From the NCBI GenBank assembly GCA_014138645.1, contig JACJIB010000002.1, positions 496,001 to 560,000 on the forward strand: DNA of 64,000 bases. The letters run 5' to 3'. The stretch's first letter is position 1, and every line of letters begins with the position of its first letter. A program made the position numbers and the translations under genes. Shown here one piece after another: positions 9,644 through 18,872 of the stretch. The notes below the pieces were generated by a model, which saw only the letters and a list, made by a program, of their open reading frames with translations, made no database searches and had not been told where the DNA came from. This stretch comes from Methylorubrum thiocyanatum. GTDB taxonomy: Bacteria > Pseudomonadota > Alphaproteobacteria > Rhizobiales > Beijerinckiaceae.

Positions 9644-10795
9644 TTGTCGGTGCCGGATCGTTTCGTGCGGGTCGCCTTGGGCGTGACGCTGGGCCTGCTG
9701 ATCGCCTTCGTGGCGCAGCCCTACATCCTCGCCTTCCTCTATTCGGCGGACGCGCCCCGGTCGGTGGCGGCGCGCGGCGACCTCTCCGCGGCGGAGAAGA
9801 CGACCGTCGATCTCTTCGCCCGCGCCTCGCCCTCCGTCGTCCACGTCTTCGCCCAGTCCGCCGCGCAGGGCCGGGGCCTGATGGAGCCGGACGACGAGTT
9901 CGGACAGGGCGAGCAGCAACAGGGCTCCGGCACGCAGACCGGCACCGGCTTCGTCTGGGACGCGGCCGGCCACGTCGTGACCAACAACCACGTCGTCGAG
10001 GCCGCGACCAAGGGCGGCGGCTCGATCTCGGTGCGGCTCGCCTCCGGGGAGGTGGTCGGCGCGCGGGTCGTCGGCACCGCGCCGAGCTACGATCTCGCCG
10101 TGCTTCAGCTCGGCCGCGTGGCCAAGATGCCCCCACCGCTCGCCGTCGGCACCTCGGCCGATCTCAAGGTGGGGCAATCGGCCTTCGCCATCGGCAACCC
10201 GTTCGGCCTCGACCACACCTTGACGACCGGCGTCATCAGCGCGCTCCAGCGGCGCCTGCCGACGCAGGAGGGCCGCGAGTTGTCGGGCGTCATTCAGACC
10301 GATGCGGCGATCAACCCCGGCAATTCCGGCGGACCCCTGCTCGATTCCGCGGGCCGGCTGATCGGCGTCAACACGGCGATCTTCTCCCCCTCGGGCGCCA
10401 GCGCTGGCATCGGCTTCGCCGTGCCGGTCGATGTGGTGAACCGGGTGGTGCCCGACCTCATCAAGAACGGCCGGGTGCGCAATCCCGGCATCGGCATCAT
10501 CGCCGGCCAGGAGGCGACCGCCGCACGGCTCGGCATCGACGGCGTCGTCGTGCTGCGGGTGCTGCCCGGCTCGCCCGCGGCGCAGGCCGGCCTGCGCGGC
10601 GTCGATCCCCGCACCGGGGACATCGGCGACGTCATCGTCGGTGCGGGCGGACGGCCGGTCCACCGTCTGTCGGACCTCACCGCCGTGGTCGAGGAGGCCG
10701 GGCTCGACCGTCCGGTCACGCTGCTGGTGGAGCGCGATGGCCGGGTGCGGACGGTTCGGCTGAACACGGCGGATGTGGCGCAGACGCGGTTGTAA
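9644..10795 (+). CDS. Trypsin-like serine protease with PDZ domain (DegP/HtrA-like)
   Basis: Periplasmic quality-control type protease, 383 aa. The N-terminal hydrophobic segment (about residues 9-34) is a signal anchor. The chymotrypsin-fold catalytic triad is visible: His116 in VVTNNHVVEA, Asp150 in SYDLAVL and Ser228 in NPGNSGGPLL. A single PDZ domain follows (about 285-375), so the layout is DegS-like rather than the two-PDZ DegP. The start is TTG 9644; GTG 9650, two codons later, is equally possible. A J-domain gene follows 69 bp downstream in the same direction, which may reflect a shared stress role. Confidence 0.88.
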   Translation: MSVPDRFVRVALGVTLGLLIAFVAQPYILAFLYSADAPRSVAARGDLSAAEKTTVDLFARASPSVVHVFAQSAAQGRGLMEPDDEFGQGEQQQGSGTQTGTGFVWDAAGHVVTNNHVVEAATKGGGSISVRLASGEVVGARVVGTAPSYDLAVLQLGRVAKMPPPLAVGTSADLKVGQSAFAIGNPFGLDHTLTTGVISALQRRLPTQEGRELSGVIQTDAAINPGNSGGPLLDSAGRLIGVNTAIFSPSGASAGIGFAVPVDVVNRVVPDLIKNGRVRNPGIGIIAGQEATAARLGIDGVVVLRVLPGSPAAQAGLRGVDPRTGDIGDVIVGAGGRPVHRLSDLTAVVEEAGLDRPVTLLVERDGRVRTVRLNTADVAQTRL

Positions 10796-10864
10796 TCCCG
10801 CTCCTCAGTGCGGCGCACCGGATGAGCGCTTTACCCGCGCGCCGAACCGGCCGATGAGCGAGGC

Positions 10865-11560
10865 ATGCTCCTCGCCCTCGGCCTTCTGGCGCTCATCGGA
10901 TTCTGGTGGCTCGGCCGCCGCAACGGGCGCCTGCCCTTCGGCCTGACGCCCCGGTTGCTCGGCGGCTACGCCCTTCTGGCGATGGCCTTCGTGCTGTCGC
11001 TGCGCGGCAGCTTCATCCCTGCCCTTCTGCTCGGCGCGGGAGGGGTATGGCTGACGGAGGGCGAGGCGGGCGTGATCCGGCGCGTGCGAGCGTGGCGCGG
11101 GCAGCGGGCGCCGCAGCTCGTGCGGACGGCCTCCCTCGAACTCGACATCCGCCCCGACGGCATCCCGCTGGACGGCACGCTCTTCGTCGGGCCCTTCGCC
11201 GGGCGCCGCCTGTCGGCGGTGCCGCCGGAGGCATTGGTCGAACTGACCGCGCTACTGCGCACCAACGATCCCGAGGGCGCGCGGCTGCTAGAGGCGTATC
11301 TCGACCGCCGGCAGCCCGGCTGGCGTGTAGACGCTGATGGCGATGGAGACCCGCGGCCGGGCGGCGCGGCGAAGCCAGGGACGATGACGGAGGAGGAGGC
11401 CTATCAGGTCCTGGGGCTTGAGCGCGGGGCGTCCCTGGAGGACGTCCGCGCGGCTCATCGGGCGCTGATGAAGCGGCTGCATCCCGACCAGGGCGGCAGC
11501 GTCGAGCGGGCGGCGCGCGTGAACGCGGCGCGTGACAGGCTGGTGAACCGACATCGCTAG
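10865..11560 (+). CDS. Membrane-anchored protein with C-terminal J domain
   Basis: 231 aa. Two N-terminal hydrophobic segments (about 1-16 and 30-64) anchor it in the inner membrane. A middle soluble region follows, and the last 60 residues form a J domain with the diagnostic HPD at residues 206-208 (KRLHPDQGGS). The J domain would stimulate a DnaK ATPase and recruit it to the membrane. The topology (helices first, J domain at the C-terminus) is that of the DjlA/TIM14-like group rather than classical DnaJ. It lies 69 bp after the protease gene. Confidence 0.8.
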   Translation: MLLALGLLALIGFWWLGRRNGRLPFGLTPRLLGGYALLAMAFVLSLRGSFIPALLLGAGGVWLTEGEAGVIRRVRAWRGQRAPQLVRTASLELDIRPDGIPLDGTLFVGPFAGRRLSAVPPEALVELTALLRTNDPEGARLLEAYLDRRQPGWRVDADGDGDPRPGGAAKPGTMTEEEAYQVLGLERGASLEDVRAAHRALMKRLHPDQGGSVERAARVNAARDRLVNRHR

Positions 11561-11688
11561 AACTCCACGCGCGTTGTCAGGGTCGATGATGTGAACGTCG
11601 GCACGGCCGCTGGCCGCGGCTCTTGTCGCATCGGGCAGCCGCCGGCCGAACGCGCCGGCCGCTGCACCGCGGAGGGTTGGAAGGGGGA

Positions 11689-13173
11689 TCAGCTCCGGGT
11701 GGCGAAGCAGTTGAAGCCGTTCTTCTTGAGCGCAGTGCAGGCATCCTGCGCGGCGCCCTGCTCGGCGAAGCCCGAGAAGCGGGCGCGGAAGAGCGTGGTG
11801 CCGCCGTGCGTCACGCGCACCGTGTAGGGGGCGGCCTTCGACAACATGCCGGTACGGCTGCGGGCGTCGGCGAGGATCGACTTCGCCTTGTCCTCGTCAT
11901 CCATGGCGCCGAGCTGGATCACCCACGGCGTCGGTGTGACGGACTTGGCGCCGTCGCTGCGGGCGTCCTTCGGCGGGCCTTCCGCGCGGGATGCGACGCC
12001 CTCGACGGCGGGCAGGCGCGCGGTCGACTTGCCGCCGGTGCCCGGGAACGGCGCCTGGCTCGCCGGGCCGGCATAGGCCTGGGCTGCGCTCGGCAGCGCC
12101 TGGAGGCCGGCGCGGCGCGATCCCGGGGTCGTCGTGGCCGGGCGGATGTCGAGGGGCGCGGTGCTGGTGGAATTGGTGGTCTCGACCGCATCGTCGTCCG
12201 CCGAGGCGAGGACGGTGCGGGTGCGGGAATCGGCCTCGGCGACGACCGCCGGCCGGCCGCGCTCGGCCACCTCCACCACGGGCGCCGTCTGGCGGGCGCC
12301 GGCATAGGCGCGGGGCAGGTTGGCGCGCACGAGATCGGCCATGATCCGGTCGCGGCTGGCGCCCGACTTGCCGCCGAGGACGATCGCCACGATCTGGCGG
12401 TCGCCGAGCTTGGCCGCGGTCATCAGGTTGAAGCCTGAATCGCGAGTGTAGCCGGTCTTGATCCCGTCCACGCCCTCGACATTGCCGAGCAGGCGGTTGT
12501 GGTTGCCGATGGTGCGGCCGCGGAAGGCGAAGGAGCGGGTCTGGAAGTAGCGGTAGTAGCGCGGAAACCGGTCCTGGATCGCGCGGGCCAGGATGGTGAG
12601 GTCGTGGGCGGTGGTGATCTGATCAGGGTCGGGCAGGCCGGAGGCGTTGGCGTAGTGCGTGCGGCTCATGCCGAGCGCCTTGGCCTTGCGGGTCATCATC
12701 TCGGCAAACCGCGGCTCGGAGCCGGCGATGTTCTCGCCGATGGCGCAGGCCACGTCGTTGGCCGACTTGGTCACGAGGGCCTTGATCGCCTCCTCGACGG
12801 TGACGGTCGAGCCGGGGCGCAGGCCGAGCTTCGACGGCGCCTGGGCGGCGGCGTTGGCGGAGATGGAGAGCGGCGAGTCGAGGTCGTAGCGGCCCTTCTC
12901 CAGCTGCTCGAACAGCATGTAGAGGGTCATCACCTTGGTGATCGAGGCCGGGTGACGCAGCGCGTCCTCGTTGACCGCGTGCAGGGTCCGGCCCGACTTC
13001 ACGTCCACCACCATGGCCGCGTAGGGCGGGTTGTAGCCGCTCACCGCCTTGCGGGCGTGGCCTCGGCGCTTGGCCTCGGCGGGATCGGCCACCGCGACGA
13101 GGAAACTCGTCGCCAGGAGCAGCACGGCGACAGCGCGGGACCCCGTGGCGGGCCGGCCTTCTACGCGACGCAT
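11689..13173 (-). CDS. D-alanyl-D-alanine carboxypeptidase (S11) with SPOR domain
   Basis: Low-molecular-weight penicillin-binding protein that trims the terminal D-Ala from peptidoglycan stem peptides in the periplasm. The start at 13173 gives 494 aa with a signal peptide (cleavage likely after ADPAEA, about residue 34). Active-site motifs are SITK (77-80), SAN (137-139) and KTG (239-241). The C-terminal 80 residues look like a SPOR domain (WVIQLGAMDDEDKAKSIL, then KAAPYTVRVTHGG), which binds septal denuded glycan. An Ala/Pro/Thr-rich linker joins the two. A longer frame from 13251 adds 26 residues ahead of the signal peptide and is unlikely. Confidence 0.9.
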   Translation of the reverse strand: MRRVEGRPATGSRAVAVLLLATSFLVAVADPAEAKRRGHARKAVSGYNPPYAAMVVDVKSGRTLHAVNEDALRHPASITKVMTLYMLFEQLEKGRYDLDSPLSISANAAAQAPSKLGLRPGSTVTVEEAIKALVTKSANDVACAIGENIAGSEPRFAEMMTRKAKALGMSRTHYANASGLPDPDQITTAHDLTILARAIQDRFPRYYRYFQTRSFAFRGRTIGNHNRLLGNVEGVDGIKTGYTRDSGFNLMTAAKLGDRQIVAIVLGGKSGASRDRIMADLVRANLPRAYAGARQTAPVVEVAERGRPAVVAEADSRTRTVLASADDDAVETTNSTSTAPLDIRPATTTPGSRRAGLQALPSAAQAYAGPASQAPFPGTGGKSTARLPAVEGVASRAEGPPKDARSDGAKSVTPTPWVIQLGAMDDEDKAKSILADARSRTGMLSKAAPYTVRVTHGGTTLFRARFSGFAEQGAAQDACTALKKNGFNCFATRS

Positions 13174-13596
13174 CTCGGAACCTTCGCCTCGACAGCCGGA
13201 CCTTTGCGCCCGGCTGGCACCCTTCACGGAGGCCGCCAACCGGCTCCGCAATCTCTGTTGAGGACGGTAGGATGAACGCGGTTACGCGGCCGTTAATGCC
13301 GCGCGCTCAAGGGACGAGATCGTCCTTTCGCCACAGGGGTTAAGCCGATCTTGACGAACCCTGCCCGCAATCCCCCGCACCATCCCGCAGAGCGGGCCGG
13401 ATGCGGTACCGGCTCGCTCTGCGGGGCGGTCTGTCACGATCATGCGGCGGCAAAGTGAGGACGCGGAGGGGACGGACAGTTTCACGCACCTCACTGGCGC
13501 AGTCGCCACGCGGCCTATAGATTGCCTGTCGAGCGATGCGCTCTCTCCCGGGGCGCAGGCGCCGAAGGCTGCCAGACCAGGGTCGCTTCGATTCAG
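13174..13596. other. Divergent intergenic region between the carboxypeptidase gene and clpS
   Basis: About 420 bases that must contain the promoters for both flanking genes. A short inverted repeat (GGACG and CGTCC arms at about 13313-13326, loop of four) is present, but it sits upstream of both genes and is not an obvious terminator. No coding frame is convincing. Confidence 0.4.
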
Positions 13597-13992
13597 ATGT
13601 CTTCCAAGCTGATCCAGAACGAGGTGCAGGAGGCGGTTCGGGGGCGGGTTCCGGTGCGTGCGGCCTCGACCCCGCGCAATCCGGGCGACGACGACCGTTC
13701 GGGCACCGCCATCATCACCCGCACCAAGCCGCGGGCGAAGCGGCCGAGCCTGTACCGTGTGCTGCTGCTCAACGACGATTACACGCCGATGGAATTCGTC
13801 GTGCACGTCGTCGAGCGCTTCTTCAACAAAAGTCACGAAGACGCCTACCAGATCATGATGCATGTCCACCACAACGGCGTGGGGGAATGCGGCGTGTTCA
13901 CCTACGAAGTCGCGGAAACGAAAGTGACGCAGGTGATGGATTTCGCCCGCAAGCACCAACATCCGCTTCAGTGCGTTATGGAAAAGAAATAG
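13597..13992 (+). CDS. clpS: ATP-dependent Clp protease adaptor ClpS
   Basis: Adaptor that delivers N-degron substrates to ClpAP. The 131-residue product has a disordered N-terminal tail (residues 1-50), then the ClpS fold with [20 protein letters not shown], whose NDD motif begins the substrate pocket, and a [19 protein letters not shown] region. The ATG at 13597 is preferred over an open extension to 13522, which lacks family resemblance. clpA follows 22 bp downstream in the same direction, the usual arrangement. Confidence 0.95.
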   Translation: MSSKLIQNEVQEAVRGRVPVRAASTPRNPGDDDRSGTAIITRTKPRAKRPSLYRVLLLNDDYTPMEFVVHVVERFFNKSHEDAYQIMMHVHHNGVGECGVFTYEVAETKVTQVMDFARKHQHPLQCVMEKK

Positions 13993-14014
13993 GCATCCAG
14001 CGAAGGCCAGAGCA

Positions 14015-16513
14015 TTGCCCAGCTTCTCACGCAGCCTCGAGCAAGCCCTCCACCGCGCCCTGGCCTTGGCCGGAGAGCGCCGCCACGAATACGCAACCCT
14101 CGAACATCTCCTGCTCGCCCTCGTCGACGATCAGGATGCCGCCGCCGTGATGCGGGCCTGCAACGTCGAGATCGACGTGCTGCGCCGCAATCTCGTCGAG
14201 TATGTCGACACCGAACTCTCGAACCTGACGAGCGACGGGCGCCAGGACGCCAAGCCGACCGCCGGCTTCCAGCGCGTGATCCAGCGCGCCGTCATCCATG
14301 TGCAGTCTTCGGGCCGCGAGGAGGTGACGGGGGCCAACGTGCTCGTCGCGATTTTCGCCGAGCGCGAGAGCCACGCCGCCTACTTCCTGCAAGAGCAGGA
14401 CATGACCCGCTACGACGCGGTGAACTACATCAGCCACGGCATCGCCAAGCGCCCCGGCGCCTCCGAGGCCAAGCCCGTGCGCGGTGCCGAGGAGGAGAGC
14501 GCGGCCGAGCGCCCCGGCGGCGAGGACAACGAGGCGCGCCCGAAGAAGAAGGGCGATGCGCTGGAAGCCTACTGCGTCAACCTCAACAAGAAGGCGCGCG
14601 ACGGCAAGATCGATCCGCTGATCGGCCGCCATTCCGAGGTCGAGCGCACGATCCAGGTGCTCTGCCGCCGCCAGAAGAACAACCCGCTGCTGGTGGGCGA
14701 TCCCGGCGTCGGCAAGACCGCCATCGCCGAGGGCCTCGCGCGGAAGATCATCCAGCACGAGGTGCCGGAGGTTCTCGCCGACGCGACGGTCTTCTCCCTC
14801 GACATGGGCACGCTTCTCGCCGGTACGCGGTATCGCGGCGACTTCGAGGAGCGCCTCAAGCAGGTGATGAAGGAGATCGAGGCGCATCCCAACGCCATCA
14901 TGTTCATCGACGAGATCCACACCGTGATCGGTGCGGGCGCCACGTCGGGCGGCGCGATGGACGCCTCGAACCTGTTGAAGCCCGCGCTCGCTTCCGGCGC
15001 GCTCCGCTGCATCGGCTCGACCACCTACAAGGAGTACCGCCAGTACTTCGAGAAGGATCGCGCCCTGGTGCGCCGGTTCCAGAAGATCGACGTCAACGAG
15101 CCGTCGATCCCGGACACGATCGAGATCCTCAAGGGCTTGAAGCCCTACTTCGAGGAGTTCCACAAGCTGAAGTACACCACCGATGCCGTGAAGGCGGCGG
15201 TGGAGCTGTCGGCGCGCTACATCAACGACCGCAAGCTGCCCGACAAGGCGATCGATGTGATCGACGAGACCGGCGCCTCGCAGATGCTGGTGCCGGAGGC
15301 GCGCCGCAAGCGCACCATCGGCGTCAAGGAGATCGAGACCACCATCGCCACGATGGCGCGCATCCCGCCCAAGACCGTGTCGAAGGACGATGCGGTGGTG
15401 CTCAAGAACCTGACCGAGAACCTGAAGCGGGTCGTCTATGGCCAGACCAACGCCATCGAGGCGCTGACCTCGGCGATCAAGCTGGCGCGTGCCGGCCTGC
15501 GCGATCCCGACAAGCCGATCGGCTCCTACCTGTTCGCCGGCCCCACCGGCGTCGGCAAGACCGAGGCTGCCAAGCAGCTCGCGGCCTCCCTCGGCGTCGA
15601 GATGCTGCGCTTCGACATGTCGGAATACATGGAGCGCCACACCGTCTCGCGGCTGATCGGAGCGCCGCCCGGCTATGTCGGCTTCGACCAGGGGGGGCTG
15701 CTCACGGACGGAATCGACCAGCACCCGCACTGCGTGCTCCTGCTCGACGAGATCGAGAAGGCGCATCCGGACCTGTTCAACATCCTCCTGCAGGTGATGG
15801 ACCACGGCAAGCTGACCGACCACAACGGCAAGCAGGTCGATTTCCGCAACGTCATCATCATCATGACCTCGAATGCGGGCGCGTCCGATCTGGCGAAGTC
15901 GGCCTACGGCTTCACGCAGTCGAAGCGCACGGGTGACGACGTGGAGGCGATCAACCGCCTGTTCGCACCGGAATTCCGCAACCGCCTCGATGCGATCATC
16001 TCGTTCGGCCACCTGCCGAAGGAGGTCGTGGCCAAGGTCGTCGACAAGTTCGTGCTCCAGCTCGAAGCGCAGCTCGCCGACCGCAACGTCACGATCGAGC
16101 TTTCGGACGAGGCCCGCGACTGGCTCGTGGAGAACGGCTACGACGATGCGATGGGCGCCCGGCCCATGGCCCGTCTGATCCAGTCCACGATCAAGACGCC
16201 GCTCGCCGACGAGGTGCTGTTCGGCCGCCTCAAGGACGGCGGTGCGGTCCGGGTGGTGCTGAAGAAGCCGGAGGGCGAGGACGGCAAGGTCGAGACCGGA
16301 AAGGGCAAGGGCGAACTCGGTTTCGAGTTCCCCGCCGGCCCGGTGACGCCGAAGCCGGAGACGGATGTCGCCAACGCGGCCAAGCGCAAGCGCTCGAAGC
16401 CCCGCTCGGCACCGCGCAAGAAGGCGGCGAAGCGCGATGGCGGGCCGTCCGGCGGCGGATCCTCCGGCGGCGGTTCGGTCCGCACCGTGCCGAAGGTGCC
16501 GCTCAAGGTGTGA
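14015..16513 (+). CDS. clpA: ATP-dependent Clp protease ATP-binding subunit ClpA
   Basis: AAA+ unfoldase that feeds proteins into ClpP. 832 aa, somewhat longer than E. coli ClpA. A Clp-N repeat domain occupies residues 1-150. AAA-1 has Walker A GDPGVGKT (from about 228) and FIDEIHTVIGAG. AAA-2 has GPTGVGKTE (from about 509) and LLLDEIEKAHPD. After the AAA-2 small domain there is an unusual tail of about 70 residues: first acidic/Gly, then Lys/Arg-rich (AKRKRSKPRSAPRKKAAKR), then Gly/Ser. The start is TTG 14015, just upstream of the conserved Clp-N segment. clpS is immediately upstream. Confidence 0.95.
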   Translation: MPSFSRSLEQALHRALALAGERRHEYATLEHLLLALVDDQDAAAVMRACNVEIDVLRRNLVEYVDTELSNLTSDGRQDAKPTAGFQRVIQRAVIHVQSSGREEVTGANVLVAIFAERESHAAYFLQEQDMTRYDAVNYISHGIAKRPGASEAKPVRGAEEESAAERPGGEDNEARPKKKGDALEAYCVNLNKKARDGKIDPLIGRHSEVERTIQVLCRRQKNNPLLVGDPGVGKTAIAEGLARKIIQHEVPEVLADATVFSLDMGTLLAGTRYRGDFEERLKQVMKEIEAHPNAIMFIDEIHTVIGAGATSGGAMDASNLLKPALASGALRCIGSTTYKEYRQYFEKDRALVRRFQKIDVNEPSIPDTIEILKGLKPYFEEFHKLKYTTDAVKAAVELSARYINDRKLPDKAIDVIDETGASQMLVPEARRKRTIGVKEIETTIATMARIPPKTVSKDDAVVLKNLTENLKRVVYGQTNAIEALTSAIKLARAGLRDPDKPIGSYLFAGPTGVGKTEAAKQLAASLGVEMLRFDMSEYMERHTVSRLIGAPPGYVGFDQGGLLTDGIDQHPHCVLLLDEIEKAHPDLFNILLQVMDHGKLTDHNGKQVDFRNVIIIMTSNAGASDLAKSAYGFTQSKRTGDDVEAINRLFAPEFRNRLDAIISFGHLPKEVVAKVVDKFVLQLEAQLADRNVTIELSDEARDWLVENGYDDAMGARPMARLIQSTIKTPLADEVLFGRLKDGGAVRVVLKKPEGEDGKVETGKGKGELGFEFPAGPVTPKPETDVANAAKRKRSKPRSAPRKKAAKRDGGPSGGGSSGGGSVRTVPKVPLKV

Positions 16514-16521
16514 GTATACGG

Positions 16522-16549
16522 GGACGCTCCCTCGGAAGAGTGAGCGTCC
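16522..16549 (+). terminator. Likely terminator after clpA
   Basis: An 8-bp perfect stem (GGACGCTC at 16522-16529 and GAGCGTCC at 16542-16549) with a 12-base loop lies 9 bp after the clpA stop. It is followed by TTCG rather than a run of T, so termination strength is uncertain. Confidence 0.5.
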
Positions 16550-16648
16550 TTCGTGGCCGGCGCGGGTTGCGTTCCTGCGCCGGCTCCCGGATATGGGCGG
16601 CGCCGCCCTCCGCGAGAGGGTCCGGCATCGGCCAGCAATGGGGGTAGC

Positions 16649-16921
16649 ATGACGAGCGACGCGCAGGAGGAGAGCCTCACGCCTGTCGCGCCACAGCCGG
16701 CTCCGGTGCGGCCGACGCCGCTGACGTCCCGCGAGAGACGCCGCCGTCGCCGCAAATCCCGCCATCGCGGCGAGGAAATCCTGGGCTGGATCCTGGTTCC
16801 GGTGATCCTGTTCGGCCTGTTCTGGGGCGTGAACGCAGTGTTGGAGGCGATGGGCACCAGCCCCGGCGTGGTGTGGGATCAGCTCATGCAGGTGAAGGCC
16901 GCGCTCGAGAAGAAGATGTAA
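16649..16921 (+). CDS. Small single-pass membrane protein (90 aa)
   Basis: ATG at 16649. The N-terminal half is polar, with a very basic stretch (RERRRRRRKSRHRGEE). One transmembrane helix follows (about residues 46-65, LGWILVPVILFGLFWGVN), then a short tail ending in KKM. The layout suggests the basic N-terminus is cytoplasmic. Family not recognised; nothing beside it suggests a role. Confidence 0.6.
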   Translation: MTSDAQEESLTPVAPQPAPVRPTPLTSRERRRRRRKSRHRGEEILGWILVPVILFGLFWGVNAVLEAMGTSPGVVWDQLMQVKAALEKKM

Positions 16922-16957
16922 GGCCGCTCTCGGTTGCGCTGCCTTTGCTTCGGACGG

Positions 16958-17287
16958 TCACCCCGCTGCCTTTTCGAGCGTTCGCGCGACCCATTTGTTC
17001 AGGCTGAGGCCGGCACGGCGGGCTGCCGACGCTGCTGCTCGATGCAGTCCGGGATCGACCCGAACAACGAATTGCCCGGAAAACGGTTTTTCCGGCTCTT
17101 CGCCACGTTCGGCGCAGAATGCCAGATAGTCCGCGATGCTGTCGGCCAGCGCCTGCTTCAGCTCGTCCACTGAGCGACCCTGGAAGGTGATCACGTCGCG
17201 GAGGTTGAGCACCTCACCATGGAACAGCTCGGCCTCCTCGTCGTACTCGACGAGTGCCTCGTAGCCATGGTGGTGCATGACGGTCAT
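16958..17287 (-). CDS. hicB: HicB-type antitoxin with C-terminal ribbon-helix-helix domain
   Basis: 109 aa. The N-terminal half is the HicB fold (YEALVEYDEEAELFHGEVL, then FQGRSVDELKQALADSIADY), which neutralises HicA. The C-terminal region (VVRVDPGLHRAAASAARRAG then LSLNKWVARTLEKA) is an Arc/MetJ-type DNA-binding segment for autoregulation of the operon. Its ATG overlaps the hicA stop by 4 bp (17284-17287), so toxin and antitoxin are translationally coupled, with the toxin first as usual for hicAB. The long in-frame extension upstream is the hicA region read in another frame and is rejected. Confidence 0.88.
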   Translation of the reverse strand: MTVMHHHGYEALVEYDEEAELFHGEVLNLRDVITFQGRSVDELKQALADSIADYLAFCAERGEEPEKPFSGQFVVRVDPGLHRAAASAARRAGLSLNKWVARTLEKAAG

Positions 17288-17544
17288 GGTCGCAGTCCCG
17301 CCTCGGTCAGGAAGCGCCTGACGGATTTCACCGCACCCTTGTCTGTTTCCTTCTTCGGATGCGGTCGGTGAAACACCGCACGCACACCGTTGAGGGCGAC
17401 CCGGATACGAGATCCCCGACCTTCTTCGACCGTCGCACCACAAGCCGCGAACAGGCTCTCGATGTCGGTCCAGACGATGCCGGAACGGACGGGATCGGCG
17501 AAAACCGCTTCGAACGTTGCTCGATGCTTCCCACTCAGCTTCAT
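17284..17544 (-). CDS. hicA: HicA-type toxin (putative mRNA interferase)
   Basis: 86 aa, MKLSGKHRATFEAVFADPVR at the start. A predicted dsRBD-like fold has the short loop with RGSRIRVALNGVRAVFHRPH, where the conserved histidine of HicA toxins would lie (FHRPHP), and a KGAVKSVRRFL helix near the end. HicA proteins cleave mRNA in a translation-independent way when free of HicB. This one is slightly longer than the 60-aa classic HicA and belongs to the longer alphaproteobacterial type. It is the first gene of the pair and sits at the edge of the photosynthesis cluster. Confidence 0.85.
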   Translation of the reverse strand: MKLSGKHRATFEAVFADPVRSGIVWTDIESLFAACGATVEEGRGSRIRVALNGVRAVFHRPHPKKETDKGAVKSVRRFLTEAGLRP

Positions 17545-17597
17545 TTAGTATCAATTTTTGATACTGCTAGCCAGCGGGTGCCATCCCTTCACTGCCC

Positions 17598-18815
17598 CTA
17601 CTCCGCCGCGGCCTTGTTCAGACCGATCCTCCGCCAGATCGTGCTCAGGGCGTCCACGAGGTGGTCGATATCGGCGTTGGAATGCAGCGGCGAGGGCGTG
17701 ATGCGCAAACGCTCCGTCCCTCGCGGTACCGTGGGATAGTTGATCGGCTGCACGTAGATCCCGAACTCGTCGAGGAGCGAGTCGCTGATCGCCTTGCACA
17801 GCACGGGATCGCACACCATCACCGGCACGATATGGCTGTGGTTGGCGAGCGTTGGAATGGCCGCCGCATCCAGCGCCTGCCGCACGCGGGCCACACGCTC
17901 CTGATGGCGCGCGCGCTCGGCGCTGCTCGCCTTGAGATGGCGGATGCTCGCCGCCGCGCCCGCCGCGACGGCCGGCGGCAGCGAGGTGGTGAAGATGAAG
18001 CCCGAGGCGAAGCTGCGCACGAAGTCGCAGAGCTGCTCCGAGCCCGTGATGTAGCCGCCATGGACGGCAAAGGCCTTGCCGAGCGTCCCCTCGATCACGT
18101 TGAGCCGGTGCGCGATCCCCATGCGCTCGGAGATGCCGCCACCCCGCGCGCCGTAGAGCCCGACCGCGTGCACCTCGTCGAGGTAGGTCAGTGCCCCGTG
18201 CGCCTCGGCTACGTCGCAGATCTCGTCGATCGGCGCGATGTCGCCGTCCATGGAATAGACCGACTCGAAGGCGACGAGCTTGGCCCGGCCGGGCTCGATC
18301 AGGCCGAGTTTGCGGTTCAGATCCTCCGGATCGTTGTGGCGAAAGATCTGGCGCTCGGCCCGGCTCGAACGGATGCCCTCGATCATCGAGGCGTGGTTGC
18401 CCTCGTCGGAGAAGACGACGCAGCCCGGGAGCTTGGAGGCGAGCGTGCCGAGCGCGGCCCAGTTCGAGACGTAGCCGGAGGAGAAGATCAGCGCCGCCTC
18501 CTTGTCGTGGAGGTCGGCGAGTTCCTGCTCCAGGAGTACGTGGTAATGGTTGGTGCCGGAGATGTTGCGGGTGCCGCCCGCCCCGGCACCGCAGCGGTCG
18601 ATTGCCTCGTGCATTGCCCGCAGCACGGAGGGGTGCTGGCCCATGCCGAGATAATCGTTGGAGCACCAGACGGTGACCTCGCGCACGCCACCGGGGCTGT
18701 GATGCGTCGCGTAGGGAAAGCGGCCGGCCTGCCGCTCCAGATCGGTGAAGACGCGGTAGCGCCCCTCCCGATGGAGCCCGGTGAGCGCGCTGCCGAAGAA
18801 CGCTTCGTAGTCCAT
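17598..18815 (-). CDS. hemA: 5-aminolevulinate synthase
   Basis: PLP enzyme condensing glycine and succinyl-CoA into 5-aminolevulinate, the first committed precursor of haem and bacteriochlorophyll in alphaproteobacteria (Shemin pathway). 405 aa, the family's usual length. Visible are the N-terminal [13 protein letters not shown], the glycine-rich [13 protein letters not shown], the cofactor segment [13 protein letters not shown] and Lys247 in [15 protein letters not shown] as the PLP Schiff-base residue. It is the last gene of the leftward photosynthesis run, 57 bp after puhE, as in Rhodobacter. Linkage puts ALA supply under the same control as pigment synthesis. Confidence 0.96.
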   Translation of the reverse strand: MDYEAFFGSALTGLHREGRYRVFTDLERQAGRFPYATHHSPGGVREVTVWCSNDYLGMGQHPSVLRAMHEAIDRCGAGAGGTRNISGTNHYHVLLEQELADLHDKEAALIFSSGYVSNWAALGTLASKLPGCVVFSDEGNHASMIEGIRSSRAERQIFRHNDPEDLNRKLGLIEPGRAKLVAFESVYSMDGDIAPIDEICDVAEAHGALTYLDEVHAVGLYGARGGGISERMGIAHRLNVIEGTLGKAFAVHGGYITGSEQLCDFVRSFASGFIFTTSLPPAVAAGAAASIRHLKASSAERARHQERVARVRQALDAAAIPTLANHSHIVPVMVCDPVLCKAISDSLLDEFGIYVQPINYPTVPRGTERLRITPSPLHSNADIDHLVDALSTIWRRIGLNKAAAE

Positions 18816-18872
18816 GCCCGTCCTCCCCTCTGAAGTTCGTGATCTGCGGGCGGATCTCGCGTCCGCTTCGAC

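Noticed and set aside
13313..13326. GGACG/CGTCC hairpin as a terminator
   Set aside because: It lies between two divergent genes, upstream of both, so it terminates neither; no T tract.
14027..16765. 912-codon - strand frame opposite clpA
   Set aside because: Shadow of clpA; amino-acid composition is not protein-like.
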